Origin: Nodosilinea nodulosa PCC 7104
Lineage (GTDB): Bacteria > Cyanobacteriota > Cyanobacteriia > Phormidesmidales > Phormidesmidaceae
DNA: 64,000 nt
Direction of reading: 5' to 3'
NCBI RefSeq assembly: GCF_000309385.1
Contig: NZ_JH976537.1
Coordinates: 4,393,281 to 4,457,280 of the forward strand
Part shown: positions 8,793 through 18,173 of the stretch, in pieces
Position numbering within the stretch: position 1 is the stretch's first letter
Layout of the letters: every line of letters begins with the position of its first letter
Notes under the pieces: generated by a model
What the model was told of the DNA's origin: nothing
Database searches by the model: none
What the model saw: only the letters and a program-made list of their open reading frames with translations
Position numbers and translations under genes: made by a program

Positions 8793-9965
8793 CTAAGCCC
8801 GCTGCCCGCACATCAGGCGTTGTTCCGCCGTCACCTGGTTGTACATAGTCTCCAGGGCAGAAATATTGTCCTTCAGGGTGTAGCGCTGGAGCACCCGCTC
8901 CCGCGCTTTTTGACCCAGTAGCTGAGTAATTTCAGGGTGGTCGCGCAAAATCGGCAAAATGGTTTGCAGCTGCGACGACACCCGCTGGGTATCGAGCACA
9001 ATGCCCGCTCCCTCGGCCAGCACCTCGCCATCGGCCCCGGCGTCGGTCGCAATGCAGGCGCTGCCGCAGGCCATTGCCTCCAGCAGCGACAGCGACAGCC
9101 CCTCCACAAAAGAGGGCAAAATAAACCCATCCGCCGCCCGCAAAATATCGATGCGGCGCTGCTCGCTGGCGAGGTAGCCCAGCCAGAGAATATCGTCGTC
9201 GTCATAAAACCGCTTGAGCGAGGCTTCTAGGGGGCCGCCGCCCACGATCGCCAGCTTGCAGTTTGGCCCCATTTCGGCCTGTCGCCAGCCCCGCAGCAGC
9301 GCCTCCACATTTTTTTCGGGCGAGATGCGCCCCTGGTAGACAAACAGTCGGCGGGCGTAGAGGTCGGCCTTGACCGCCGACGGCCCCGGCGAGTAGCGGC
9401 GGGTGTCGACCCCGTTGGGAATGACCACCAGCGTAGAGGCAGGCACGCCCAGTTTGCTTAGCAGGTCGCGCTGGAGGTCAGAAAACACAATCACGCGATC
9501 GTAGTGGGCCAGGCAGGGGGCGTAGAGCTGGTAGGTGAGATGCTGGGTGCCCGAGGTGAGGCTGCGCACCCGGCGATCGAAGGCGGGATGGAAGGTAGCC
9601 ACCAGGGGAATGTTGAGTTCGGCGCAGATCTCAGGCAGCCGAAAATCGAGCGGTGACAGGGTGAGAGAGGCGTGAACCAGATCCGGCTGCAACCGCTCTA
9701 GCGCTTCGGTGAGCAGCTTGCCCGATTTTAGCGAGGGAATGGTGAGAATCTGAGACTTGAATAAAAACGGCAGCGGGACTTCGTCTGAGCGATCGGGCTG
9801 GCGGCGCTCGGGCTGGCGGCGATCGGAGTGAGTTTCCTCTCGAGTTTGGGCAAAATGCAGAAAGGTGACCCGATATCCCCGCTCAAGCAGAGCGTTGGTA
9901 ACCTCCCGGCCGTAGGTAACATTGCCACAAAAGGGCGATTTCTTGCCAAGCCACGCAATGTGCAT
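8793..9965 (-). CDS. Glycosyltransferase family 4 (GT-B fold)
   Basis: 390 residues. The N-terminal Rossmann domain starts MHIAWLGKKSPFCGNVTYG (acceptor side); the C-terminal donor-binding domain shows VYQGRISPEKNVEALL, LAIVGGGPLE and the EX7E motif in PSFVEGLSLSLLEAMACG. These are GT4 hallmarks: transfer of a sugar from a nucleotide-sugar with retention. The acceptor is unknown; lipid-, polysaccharide- or compatible-solute glycosylation are possible. A low-complexity charged patch (about residues 50-62) interrupts the first domain. Monocistronic, convergent to the ABC importer cluster. Confidence 0.88.
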   Translation of the reverse strand: MHIAWLGKKSPFCGNVTYGREVTNALLERGYRVTFLHFAQTREETHSDRRQPERRQPDRSDEVPLPFLFKSQILTIPSLKSGKLLTEALERLQPDLVHASLTLSPLDFRLPEICAELNIPLVATFHPAFDRRVRSLTSGTQHLTYQLYAPCLAHYDRVIVFSDLQRDLLSKLGVPASTLVVIPNGVDTRRYSPGPSAVKADLYARRLFVYQGRISPEKNVEALLRGWRQAEMGPNCKLAIVGGGPLEASLKRFYDDDDILWLGYLASEQRRIDILRAADGFILPSFVEGLSLSLLEAMACGSACIATDAGADGEVLAEGAGIVLDTQRVSSQLQTILPILRDHPEITQLLGQKARERVLQRYTLKDNISALETMYNQVTAEQRLMCGQRA

Positions 9966-10163
9966 GCCGTACAGCGGTATCCGTTAAACAACCGAAACAA
10001 GCATCAGCAGAACGCTGACACGATTCGCACAGCGTTCGGGAACCGACTCGAAACCGAGTAACCATCCCGGAATCGCCCCAGGGGCCAGTCTTTGATCATT
10101 CCCCGGGTAGCCGCACCAAGTTTCTAACTTTTCAAGGTAAAAAAATGGTGTCTAGCGTGGACC

Positions 10164-11600
10164 CTAGGTCTTTCTCATAGCCGTATCGGCAATATACCAG
10201 GTTACAACTCCCCCTAAGCCCACCAGGGCACCCATACCGACAAAAACGTTGGCTAAACCCAGGCGCGCTTCTACTACGCTAGCCAGGGCTAGGGGCAGGC
10301 TGAGGGCAATGTTGACTAAATTATTTTGGAGGCCAAATACCTTGCCGCGCATGGCTTCCGGCGTTTTTTCTTGAATCAGTGTCTGCATGGGAATGCCGAC
10401 AAAAGCGCCACAGAGGCCGAGGACGGCAATAATCGCCATTGAGGCCCACAGCTGCTGGGTGGTCCAGGCCAGCGCAATCAGGCAAATCGCCATGCCCACC
10501 GCCCCCCAAAGGCTCAAAAAGCGCCTCGGAAAGCGGGGACCAAAGTTACCCACCAGCACCGCCCCCAGCCCCAGGCCCACGCCCCCCGCCGCCAGCAGAA
10601 AGCCAAACTGGGAGGCCTTAATCGCCGGAATCATCTCTGCCAGCCGCACGGCCAGCACCGCCAGGGCCGCAAACACCGACGACAGCAGCACCAGCTGAAT
10701 AATCGCTACCCGCACCTGCACCTGTTCGTTTAGATAGCGCAGGCCGTCTTTGATGTCGGCCCAAAACTGAGCCAGATCTTCGTGGGCCGCTGAGAGATTT
10801 TCTTCGCTGGGAGCCATGGTCATCAGGCAGAGGCCCGCCATTAGATAGCTCAGGCCGACCAAAATAGCCGGACCGTTATCGGCAATGCCCAGCATCAGCA
10901 TCAGCCTGTCGGCCAGGGCCAGCAGCGGCTCGCCCACCGCAAACCCGACAATGACCGAGGCCATCATGGTGGTGGTGTAGAGCGAATTGGCGGAGAGCAA
11001 ATCGCCCTTCGCCACAATCAGCGGAATGATAGACTGCTCGGCGGGGGCAAAAAACTGGGTCAGAGTAGAGATTAAAAATGTCACCAGCAGCAGCAGCAAA
11101 AAGGCCACCGGAAGCCCCAGCACCGTGCCCCAGTCCATAGTTAGCCAAATGCCCAGGGGCAGGGCCATGACCAGCCCGCCGCGCAGCAGGTTGGACCACA
11201 CCAGCACCGGGCGCTTGGGCCAGCGATCGACAAACACCCCTGCCAGCGCCCCAAACAATACGGCTGGCACGGTAAACGCGATCATCACGGCAGATACCCA
11301 GCCGCTAATGGTTTGGCCGGGGGTTTCAAACCGAGCCGCAATAATGGCGATCATCAGCACCAGGTAGACTTTGTCGGCCAGCTGAGAAAACAGCTGGCCA
11401 GCCCACAGAATCAAAAAATTGCGATTTTGAAACACCGCTCCAAAACCATTCTCCGGTTCGGGAGGCAGGTCTTCAGAGTAGGCCGCAGCGCTCCCCGGAC
11501 CAGGATCATTGTCTAGGCTGGGGGCAGACTCCTCAGACCCTGCCTGGGGCAGATGGTTTGCCTCGGCGGTATCAGTATCAGCATCAAACTCGCGGAGCAT
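10164..11600 (-). CDS. Major facilitator superfamily transporter
   Basis: 478 residues. An acidic, probably disordered N-terminal ~55 residues precedes twelve hydrophobic segments starting at FQNRNFLILWAGQLFSQLADKVYL. The loop after helix 2/3 carries VFVDRWPKRPVLVWSNLLRGG, a variant of the MFS motif A seen in MFS_3-type drug exporters. It is therefore a likely inner-membrane proton-coupled exporter; substrate not predictable. It is followed at a 47-bp distance on the same strand by recO reading in the same direction upstream of it, so the two may share a transcript. Confidence 0.85.
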   Translation of the reverse strand: MLREFDADTDTAEANHLPQAGSEESAPSLDNDPGPGSAAAYSEDLPPEPENGFGAVFQNRNFLILWAGQLFSQLADKVYLVLMIAIIAARFETPGQTISGWVSAVMIAFTVPAVLFGALAGVFVDRWPKRPVLVWSNLLRGGLVMALPLGIWLTMDWGTVLGLPVAFLLLLLVTFLISTLTQFFAPAEQSIIPLIVAKGDLLSANSLYTTTMMASVIVGFAVGEPLLALADRLMLMLGIADNGPAILVGLSYLMAGLCLMTMAPSEENLSAAHEDLAQFWADIKDGLRYLNEQVQVRVAIIQLVLLSSVFAALAVLAVRLAEMIPAIKASQFGFLLAAGGVGLGLGAVLVGNFGPRFPRRFLSLWGAVGMAICLIALAWTTQQLWASMAIIAVLGLCGAFVGIPMQTLIQEKTPEAMRGKVFGLQNNLVNIALSLPLALASVVEARLGLANVFVGMGALVGLGGVVTWYIADTAMRKT

Positions 11601-11647
11601 GGGTTAACCAACGAACCAGGGCACTGGGCAGCTCACTATCCAGCAGT

Positions 11648-12505
11648 TTAAACGGTAGCAAAACAGACATCAACTAGAGCTGCCGACCGGATAGGACGCT
11701 CAAAGTAGTCTTCAGTATATTCTCGCAGAAGCCGCTCAACTCGCGCCCAAAGCTGCTGGCTTTTTCCAGATCCAGCGGAATCTGAGCCTGGGGATAGGCT
11801 GGGAGATAGACCCATGGGCAGAGTAGAGACAATGTCAGGCTTACTCAACTGCTGGAGCAGGGCGACATCGGTGGCGCTCAAAAGGCTGGAGCGCTTTTGG
11901 CCCTGGCTAGGGTAGCCTGAGGCCTCGGCGAGCTGGGGTATCGCGGCGGACTGCACCAGCCCTCCGGCCTCGGCACTGAACTCGACTCGCCAGGCGGGGT
12001 CGAGCAAATTGGGTACGATGGCGACCCGGCTGAGGGTGCAGCGATGCACCTCCGGGGCTACCCCAGCCAGGGCCAGCAGGTGGTAAAGCCCGTGGCATAG
12101 GGCTGCCAGCAGCGCCTCCGGGGCAACGGTTTCAAGGCGCTCCAAATGTTCGACTAAAACGTTGAATAAATCGCTCTGGGGACAGTCGCTCAGGGCCATC
12201 AGCAGCACCACCTCCGCCAAATACTGGCTGGCGGTCAGCCGACCCAGGTGCTGGCTCAGTTTAGGGAAAGTCCGTACGGTTTCGGCCTGAATTAGCTTGT
12301 CCAGGCGTTTGCCTTTGACCACCAGGCAGTCGTTGATCACAAATAGGCCGCTCCGTCCGCCCAGCCGCGACTGGTGCTTGCGCGACCCCGGTGCCACCGC
12401 CCGCACCAGCCCTATATCGGGGGTGAGAATGGTCAGCAGGCGATCGCTCTCGCCCAGGGGCATCGCCTTGAGGTTGATGCCAGTGGCTTTGTAGGTTTGG
12501 CTCAT
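11648..12505 (-). CDS. recO: DNA repair protein RecO
   Basis: 285 residues from the ATG at 12505 (MSQTYKATGINLKAMPLGE), which matches RecO N-termini; the open frame continues 32 codons further but without family similarity. The OB-fold region contains SDRLLTILTPDIGLVRAVAPGSRK, followed by the helical domain. RecO loads RecA onto SSB-coated single-strand DNA together with RecR in gap repair. The usual C-terminal zinc-binding cysteines are not obvious here. An MFS gene follows downstream on the same strand. Confidence 0.9.
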   Translation of the reverse strand: MSQTYKATGINLKAMPLGESDRLLTILTPDIGLVRAVAPGSRKHQSRLGGRSGLFVINDCLVVKGKRLDKLIQAETVRTFPKLSQHLGRLTASQYLAEVVLLMALSDCPQSDLFNVLVEHLERLETVAPEALLAALCHGLYHLLALAGVAPEVHRCTLSRVAIVPNLLDPAWRVEFSAEAGGLVQSAAIPQLAEASGYPSQGQKRSSLLSATDVALLQQLSKPDIVSTLPMGLSPSLSPGSDSAGSGKSQQLWARVERLLREYTEDYFERPIRSAALVDVCFATV

Positions 12506-12647
12506 GGGGGCAGCGACAGAGCTAGAACCTTTAGCATAGCGCTCCGCCAGAAAATGGCTCAGGCCTCGATGCCGACAAGGCTGAAAGTGCATCCACAACA
12601 TTTATCAGATATAGAATTTGCGTTACGTCATTACTGGGAGCACCCCG

Positions 12648-13046
12648 ATGGACTCACCTCGATATACCCGTGGTCAAGATGCGCTGTCTAGAATTCATGG
12701 CCACATTGGGGAAGGGGTTATGGCGGCGCTGGGCGATATTGCCCCTGACTTTGCGCGGCTGATTATTGAGTTTCCCTACGGCGATATTTATTCCCGAGCT
12801 GGGCTGTCGCCCAGGGAGCGGCAGATCGCCACGATCGCTTCCCTGGTCACCCTTGGCAACGCGCCTGCTGAGCTAAAAGCCCACATTCAGGGCAGCCTCA
12901 ACGTGGGCTGCACCCGCGAAGAAATTGTCGAAGTGATCATGCAAATGGCGGTGTATGCTGGCTTTCCTGCCGCCGTCAATGCACTCATGGTGGCCAAAGA
13001 TGTGTTTACAGAACTCGATCTAATCGATGTGGCCGGGGGCAAGTGA
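12648..13046 (+). CDS. Carboxymuconolactone decarboxylase/AhpD-like family protein
   Basis: 132 residues from the ATG at 12648, preceded by GGGAG eight bases upstream. The CMD fold signature is visible: LSPRERQIATIASLVTLGNAPAELKAHI and the helix TREEIVEVIMQMAVYAGFPAAVNAL. The single cysteine before TREEI (residue ~87) is in the position of one of the AhpD CxxC cysteines, but the second is missing, so peroxidase-reductant activity is not supported. Function is likely a small oligomeric redox or decarboxylase enzyme; the true substrate is unknown. Divergent from recO. Confidence 0.85.
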   Translation: MDSPRYTRGQDALSRIHGHIGEGVMAALGDIAPDFARLIIEFPYGDIYSRAGLSPRERQIATIASLVTLGNAPAELKAHIQGSLNVGCTREEIVEVIMQMAVYAGFPAAVNALMVAKDVFTELDLIDVAGGK

Positions 13047-13149
13047 CCTCGCAGGGCTAGGGAACGCGATCGCTGATCAAAAACTTCTACCCCCTCGCCA
13101 CACAAAAGCCGGGCAGATAGGGTAAGTTTATGCCTGTGGTTTGGCCTGA

Positions 13150-14433
13150 GTGGTTATGGGCTACAAGCGTTTTTTCACCGGGCTGTGCCTGGGTTTAGTT
13201 ATCAGCGTGTGCATTGCCTGCTCCCAGCGGGTGCTGCTGTCTGAACCGGTTCCCCCGGCCGAGGCCGTGGCTGAGGATATTTCCCCCCATCAGGCCCGCG
13301 AAGGCTCGGCGGTGGCTCCAGACCCATCGGTGCCTGCCGCTCCAGCTCTATCGATCGAGGCCCAGGAGTGGATCGCCAGTGCCTCAGGCGGCATGGCCAA
13401 TCCGCCCCGCAAAGACGTACGCCTGGTGGTGATTAGCGACCTGAACAGCGCCTACGGCTCCACCGACTACGACCCGGAGGTCGACAAGGCGATCGCGCTC
13501 ATGCCCTTCTGGCAGCCCGACCTGGTGGTCTGCGGGGGCGACATGGTGGCGGGGCAGAGCCCTTCCCTCACCCCCGAGCAGATCAATGCCATGTGGCAGG
13601 CCTTTGACGCCCACATCGCGGCCCCCCTGCGCCAGCAAAAGGTGCCCTTTGGCTTTACCATCGGCAACCACGACGCCTCCAGCGCCACGGGGGTCCACGG
13701 CCAGTTTTTGTTTCAGCAGGAGCGCGACCTGGCCTCCAGCTACTGGGCCGACCCGGCCCACAGCACCGGGGTAAACTTTGTCGATCGCGATCAGTTTCCC
13801 TTCTACTACACCTTTGAGCAGCAGGGCATCTTCTTTATGGTCTGGGACGGGTCATCCAGCCGCATTCCGGCGGACAAAATGGCCTGGGTTGAGCAGGCGC
13901 TGGCCAGCGATACCGCCCAGCAGGCCAAGGCGCGCATTTTGCTCAGCCATCTGCCCCTCTACGGCGTGGCGGTAGGCCGTGACGAGCCGGGTGAAGTGAT
14001 GGAGAACGCCGACCAACTGCGGGCTATGCTGGAGCGCTATAACGTACACACCTACATCAGCGGCCACCACCACGCCTACTACCCCGCCCACCGGGGCAAG
14101 CTACAGCTGCTGCACACGGGCATTTTGGGGGCTGGCCCCCGGCCGCTGATCGACAGCCGTCTGCCGGCCTGGAAAACTCTGACCGTCGTCGACATAGACT
14201 TTAGCGACCCGGCCTTAACGACCTATACCACCTACGACATGCAGACGCTGCGCACCATTGAGTACGCGGAGCTGCCTCGGTTTCTCGCCAGCCACAATGG
14301 CGTTGTGCTGCGCCGAGACATTGACTACGACGAACTGGCCCCCGACGAAAAATCCTTCTGCGAACAGCGACTGGGGAAAGGACTCTGCACCAGCTATCTA
14401 CCCTTTCCTAGACCTAAGACCTACGCCGCCTAG
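13150..14433 (+). CDS. Calcineurin-like metallophosphoesterase lipoprotein
   Basis: 427 residues with GTG at 13150 or, two codons later, ATG at 13156. The N-terminal hydrophobic segment ends in a lipobox (SVCIAC), so the protein is probably lipid-anchored in the cell envelope. Metallophosphatase motifs occur in order: VVISDLNSAYGS, VVCGGDMVAG (GD), FTIGNHDAS (GNHD), LLSHLPLYG and ISGHHHAYY (GHxH). The first motif has D-L-N in place of the canonical D-x-H, so one metal ligand is altered. Likely a purple-acid-phosphatase-like hydrolase; substrate unknown. Confidence 0.87.
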   Translation: MVMGYKRFFTGLCLGLVISVCIACSQRVLLSEPVPPAEAVAEDISPHQAREGSAVAPDPSVPAAPALSIEAQEWIASASGGMANPPRKDVRLVVISDLNSAYGSTDYDPEVDKAIALMPFWQPDLVVCGGDMVAGQSPSLTPEQINAMWQAFDAHIAAPLRQQKVPFGFTIGNHDASSATGVHGQFLFQQERDLASSYWADPAHSTGVNFVDRDQFPFYYTFEQQGIFFMVWDGSSSRIPADKMAWVEQALASDTAQQAKARILLSHLPLYGVAVGRDEPGEVMENADQLRAMLERYNVHTYISGHHHAYYPAHRGKLQLLHTGILGAGPRPLIDSRLPAWKTLTVVDIDFSDPALTTYTTYDMQTLRTIEYAELPRFLASHNGVVLRRDIDYDELAPDEKSFCEQRLGKGLCTSYLPFPRPKTYAA

Positions 14434-14618
14434 TGCTCGAAGGTCGAAATATGCCGACTATTCCAGCTCGCTTGGCTCTCTAGCTCCCCTGCTCCCTCGC
14501 GATTAGCAGTAGTCGCCACATTTGTGCCGCAGTCTACTAGAGGCCGTTCTTAAGTTGCCTTTAAGCTGCTCCTCCTAAAAATGTGGAAAATGTAGGTGCT
14601 GAATTTGGGGAGTATGGC

Positions 14619-15395
14619 ATGGATCGACGTAGGGCTTTAAGGGTGTTGGGCTTAGGCGGTGCCAGCGCCGTCGCTCTGGGATCTAGCTCGCTGTTGCGGG
14701 CCGTGGCCAGCGAGGGCGATCGCAGCTGGGGATACGTCGGAGATGACGGCCCCGCCGCGTGGGGCGAGCTTGCCCCTGAGTTCAAGGTTTGTAGCCTGGG
14801 GCAGGAGCAGTCTCCAATTGACTTGCATGACCCTATCCGGGCTGACCTCAGCGCCATTACCTTTAACTATCAGCCGGTGCCACTGCGCCTGATCAACACA
14901 GGACACACCATTCAAATCAACGTCGATGCAGGCAACACCATTGTCCTGGATGATCAGACCTACACCCTGCGGCAGTTTCATTTTCATCATCCCAGTGAGC
15001 ATACGGTAGATGGTGCAGCATTCCCGATGGAACTACACCTGGTACATAGTAACGATAATGGCGAGCTAGCGGTGGTCGGTATTTTCTTGACCGAGGGCAG
15101 CGAAAACCTTACCCTAGCGCCAGTTTGGCGGGCCATGCCGACGCAGAAAAGTGAGGAAATCGCTGTCCCAAATGTTCAAATTGACCTAGATGCCCTACTC
15201 CCTCGCCACTGCGCTACGTTCCGCTATTTTGGGTCGCTAACCACGCCACCCTGTTCAGAAACCGTAGCCTGGTCGGTGCTGCAAACGCCTCTAGAAATTT
15301 CAACGGCTCAGGTTGATCAGTTTAAGGCGGTGTTTCCGCTCAATGCCCGCCCGGTTCAAGCCCAGCATCGACGAATTTTGTTGGAATCCAGGTAG
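14619..15395 (+). CDS. Alpha-class carbonic anhydrase, Tat-exported
   Basis: 258 residues from the ATG at 14619, which has GGGGAG upstream; a GTG at 14583 would add 12 residues before the signal and is less likely. The N-terminus MDRRRALRVLGLGG is a twin-arginine-type signal. Alpha-CA motifs: WGYVGDDGPAAWGEL, EQSPIDL, the zinc ligands in QFHFHHPSEH and ELHLVH, and YFGSLTTPPCSETVAW. It would hydrate CO2 / dehydrate bicarbonate in the periplasm (EcaA-like), where it could feed the carbon-concentrating mechanism. Monocistronic. Confidence 0.93.
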   Translation: MDRRRALRVLGLGGASAVALGSSSLLRAVASEGDRSWGYVGDDGPAAWGELAPEFKVCSLGQEQSPIDLHDPIRADLSAITFNYQPVPLRLINTGHTIQINVDAGNTIVLDDQTYTLRQFHFHHPSEHTVDGAAFPMELHLVHSNDNGELAVVGIFLTEGSENLTLAPVWRAMPTQKSEEIAVPNVQIDLDALLPRHCATFRYFGSLTTPPCSETVAWSVLQTPLEISTAQVDQFKAVFPLNARPVQAQHRRILLESR

Positions 15396-15446
15396 CTAAA
15401 GCTGGCATTCAGGCGCGTTACCTGTGCTAGTCTTGGAAAGACGCAG

Positions 15447-15557
15447 GGGCCTGTTGCCCCTACTTTGCAGTCTGCATTGTTTGACCAGGGATATCAGGAG
15501 GTGGCTCAAAATCCCTAGGCCATAGTCAAAGTTTTTTGGAGGGGGCTTGCTGCCCCC
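15447..15557 (+). promoter_or_regulatory. rpsU leader with two GC-rich hairpins
   Basis: The 220 bases upstream of rpsU contain AGGGGC-CTGTT-GCCCCT (about 15447-15463) and, 60 bases before the start codon, GGGGGC-TTGCT-GCCCCC (15541-15557) preceded by a T-run. Either could be a weak terminator for the carbonic anhydrase gene or a leader structure controlling rpsU. Position and symmetry are seen; function is inference. Confidence 0.4.
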
Positions 15558-15615
15558 GATGTCGTATTACTTCAGTTCGGCTAATCTTATTCAAGGAGTA
15601 AAGAAGCAATTTCGT

Positions 15616-15792
15616 ATGACTCAAGTCGTTGTAGGTGAAAACGAAGGCATTGAATCAGCCCTGCGCCGCTTCAAACGGCAGGTTTCTAAGGCGGGGGTTT
15701 TCTCAGAGGTAAAGCGTCGTCGCCATTTTGAGACGCCGCAGGAAAAGCGTAAGCGCAAAGCCGTTGCGCGCCGCAAGAAGCGCTACCGTTAA
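15616..15792 (+). CDS. rpsU: 30S ribosomal protein bS21
   Basis: 58 residues, very basic, start [20 protein letters not shown] and C-terminus rich in Lys/Arg ([16 protein letters not shown]), the standard bS21 pattern and length. It binds the 30S platform near the anti-Shine-Dalgarno region of 16S rRNA. The ATG at 15616 is preferred over an in-frame ATG 69 bases upstream because the family begins here; AAGGAG lies about 17 bases upstream, a long spacing. A strong bidirectional hairpin terminator follows at 15859. Confidence 0.95.
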   Translation: MTQVVVGENEGIESALRRFKRQVSKAGVFSEVKRRRHFETPQEKRKRKAVARRKKRYR

Positions 15793-15858
15793 GCGATCTC
15801 TAGGGGGTAGAGGCGATCGCTTCGGCGCTCCTCACCCTGTCAGCCCCCAGCGCGGGCG

Positions 15859-15897
15859 CAATAAGCGGGACACCGATAGACGATGTCCCGCTTATTG
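15859..15897. terminator. Bidirectional intrinsic terminator between convergent rpsU and the AddB-like gene
   Basis: Perfect 14-bp stem: CAATAAGCGGGACA (15859-15872) pairs with TGTCCCGCTTATTG (15884-15897) around an 11-base loop. It lies between two convergent stop codons. Confidence 0.85.
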
Positions 15898-15904
15898 TAT
15901 TCAG

Positions 15905-18031
15905 CTATTTCCCTATACCCGGCTCTTCCTCGGCGTTGGCGTTGACTAACGTGAGCAGGGGGCCGATTTGCTCCTGTCCACTCACGGCCAGCTCGCTGTG
16001 GCACAGCACCACCTGCTCGGTCACGCGACTCAATAAATCGCGCAAAATTCGCTCCGGGCGATCGCGGTGCAGTGTCTCCAGATCGTCTGTACGCCAGGGC
16101 TGTCCGGCGTAGGTGCTCAAAAATATGGGATATCCAAACAGCAAATCTTCGGTGCCCCCCAGCCACCGAGGCGACCCAGCGTCAATCCAAAAGTGCCAGC
16201 GGTGGCGCAGCCGCTGCAAACGGTACTGATACACCGTGGCGATGGTAATCTCCCGCTGGCTGGGGTCAGCCGATTCTACCGGGTAGGGGTCGGCGGTAAC
16301 GGTGCCCTGGCGCAGCAGCAGAATAAATCGCTCCAGGGCCGGTTTGAGCAGGTGGGCTGGGGTGATGCCCAGGGCGGGCGGAATTTGGCGCAGCCGCTCT
16401 TCGATCGCCCAGTACTGCTGGGCGGTTTCCATCAGCTCTCGCAGGGCAGACAGCTGGTCGGGGGGCAGGTGACTGCCGCCCCAGTAAAACGTCTGGATCG
16501 CCCGGTCGAGGACGCTGACCACCCCCAGTGTCAGCCGTCGCTGGCGCTGCTGGCGCTGCTGGCCAATCCACTGACGCAGGCGGCTGTAGGCTTCCGTGGC
16601 CCTATAGCCCAGCCGATCCCAGCGATCGAAGCGCTCTATGGGCAGCAGCTCGGGCTGCTCCAGGCTGGGTTCAAAGCAGTGGTCAACCAGCAGTTCCGCC
16701 CGCACTGGGTCGATCTGAACCGCCTCGAACCAGGGGCCAGTCTCGGGCGCCTGGGGAATTTGGCTCAGCACCAGCAGCATTTCGGCTACGGCCTCAGGGT
16801 CGGCCAGCCGTCCCTGGCCGGGGTAGACAAAAGTTAGCAGGGTGAGTAAAGCTCGCACCAGGGGCGAGTGAATCACGGGGCGCTGGTCGTTGAGGGAGGC
16901 GACGGGCAGCCCCCGGCTGGACAGAATTTCCGCCAGGCTGTACCGGGCGATCGCGTCCAGGCCCGGCCCAATAATCGCCACCTCGTGGGGGGCCGCCTGC
17001 CCAGTGCCAATCACCTCGGCCACCCGTTCGGCCGTCTGCCGCAGCAGCTCTCCCCGCGATACCGTTTGCAGGGTTTGAAAACAGGCCAGGGGTTCAGGCA
17101 GCGTCATCGGATCCATAACCCACTGCACCACCCAATCGCCCCAGCCATAGCCGAGGGAATCGGCGGCGGGGTCAGGCCGCTGAAGCACTTGGCACTGGGG
17201 CTTGAGCCGCTGCTCTAGGGCAGTTGGGTCAGCGCCCATGCCCAGCCGCCCCTGGCCATAAAGGTTCCAGGTCAGCGCCACCGGTCGCGCCCGATCGATA
17301 AAGACCTGGAGCCACTGAGCCGCGATCGCCGGGTATTCATCCAGGTCATCGATAAAGACGCCGCTGTAGCGGGCCAGCAGCTTTTCCTGGTAGAGCGGAT
17401 GGGGCAGCAAATGCCGCCAGTACAGCTCAGTCATGACGCCGTAGGTCAGCAGGCTGCGCGCCAGGCACCAGTCTCGCCAGCCGACCACCGCCTCACCGAT
17501 GGCCTGCCACACCGCTGCGGGAGCGTACCCTGAGGGTATGCCCTCGCTCAGCAGCACCGGCAAGTCCTCGGCAGGAATGCCCGCCGCCGCCGCCATCTGC
17601 AAAAAATCGAGCGATCGCCGGACAGCCTGGGCCTCTCGCCAGCCCTCTACCGTCAGCGTCCCGTCGATCAGCTTCTCCTGCCACAGCCCGGCCGCCAGCT
17701 CCTGCTCATTCTCAGGCCGCAGCCGCAGCGGAAACTGTGGCAGCAGCCCCAGGCTATTGACCAGCAGCGGCCAAAACAGCGTCACCTCGTCTTGAATGAA
17801 CCCGTTTGGGGTGGTCGTCACTACCGCCGCATCGGGGGCTACATCTCCGAGCCGAGCCGCCAGCCGCAAACGGTTGTCACCGTTGGCCGCAAACACCAAA
17901 TAGCTCTGCCCCAGCTCCAGGCTCGGACCGGATGCAGAGCGAGTGGCCGAGGCAGCAACAATCTGGTCAAGCAGCCAGGCGGTCTTGCCGCTGCCCGTTG
18001 CGCCCTCAAGCCACTGAGGCCAGTCTGCCAT
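15905..18031 (-). CDS. AddB/UvrD-like P-loop ATPase ('recombinase family' type), no nuclease domain
   Basis: 708 residues. Walker A is at the extreme N-terminus (LEGATGSGKTAWLLDQ), and a Walker B-like FIDDLDEYP lies around residue 230. Further on, EVAIIGPGLDAIARYSLAEIL and SSRGLPVASLNDQRPVIHSPLVRALLTLL resemble superfamily 1 helicase domain 2 of AddB/PcrA, and VTEQVVLCHSEL near the end is in the position of motif VI. Neither an iron-sulfur cysteine set nor a PD-(D/E)XK nuclease domain follows, unlike AddB (about 1,150 residues). It may be a cyanobacterial derivative acting in recombination, possibly catalytically weak; this is inference from fold. Convergent to rpsU. Confidence 0.7.
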   Translation of the reverse strand: MADWPQWLEGATGSGKTAWLLDQIVAASATRSASGPSLELGQSYLVFAANGDNRLRLAARLGDVAPDAAVVTTTPNGFIQDEVTLFWPLLVNSLGLLPQFPLRLRPENEQELAAGLWQEKLIDGTLTVEGWREAQAVRRSLDFLQMAAAAGIPAEDLPVLLSEGIPSGYAPAAVWQAIGEAVVGWRDWCLARSLLTYGVMTELYWRHLLPHPLYQEKLLARYSGVFIDDLDEYPAIAAQWLQVFIDRARPVALTWNLYGQGRLGMGADPTALEQRLKPQCQVLQRPDPAADSLGYGWGDWVVQWVMDPMTLPEPLACFQTLQTVSRGELLRQTAERVAEVIGTGQAAPHEVAIIGPGLDAIARYSLAEILSSRGLPVASLNDQRPVIHSPLVRALLTLLTFVYPGQGRLADPEAVAEMLLVLSQIPQAPETGPWFEAVQIDPVRAELLVDHCFEPSLEQPELLPIERFDRWDRLGYRATEAYSRLRQWIGQQRQQRQRRLTLGVVSVLDRAIQTFYWGGSHLPPDQLSALRELMETAQQYWAIEERLRQIPPALGITPAHLLKPALERFILLLRQGTVTADPYPVESADPSQREITIATVYQYRLQRLRHRWHFWIDAGSPRWLGGTEDLLFGYPIFLSTYAGQPWRTDDLETLHRDRPERILRDLLSRVTEQVVLCHSELAVSGQEQIGPLLTLVNANAEEEPGIGK

Positions 18032-18173
18032 GCTACCTACGCCACGACATTGCTATGCCTACTCTACCCTGGGCAGCTCTGAGCGCCATGATAAAAAGCC
18101 CTAAAACAGCTCACACAGCTGCTTCAGATCGCCTAATTCCTCGCTGACGTAACAGGTCAAGGGGCAAACCAGA

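Noticed and set aside
8838..8855. GTACATAGTCTCC as a LexA-like box
   Set aside because: Only the left half fits the consensus and it lies inside the glycosyltransferase coding region.
15547..15615. N-terminal extension of bS21 from the ATG at 15547 or 15559
   Set aside because: The added 23 residues overlap the leader hairpin and have no counterpart in the bS21 family.
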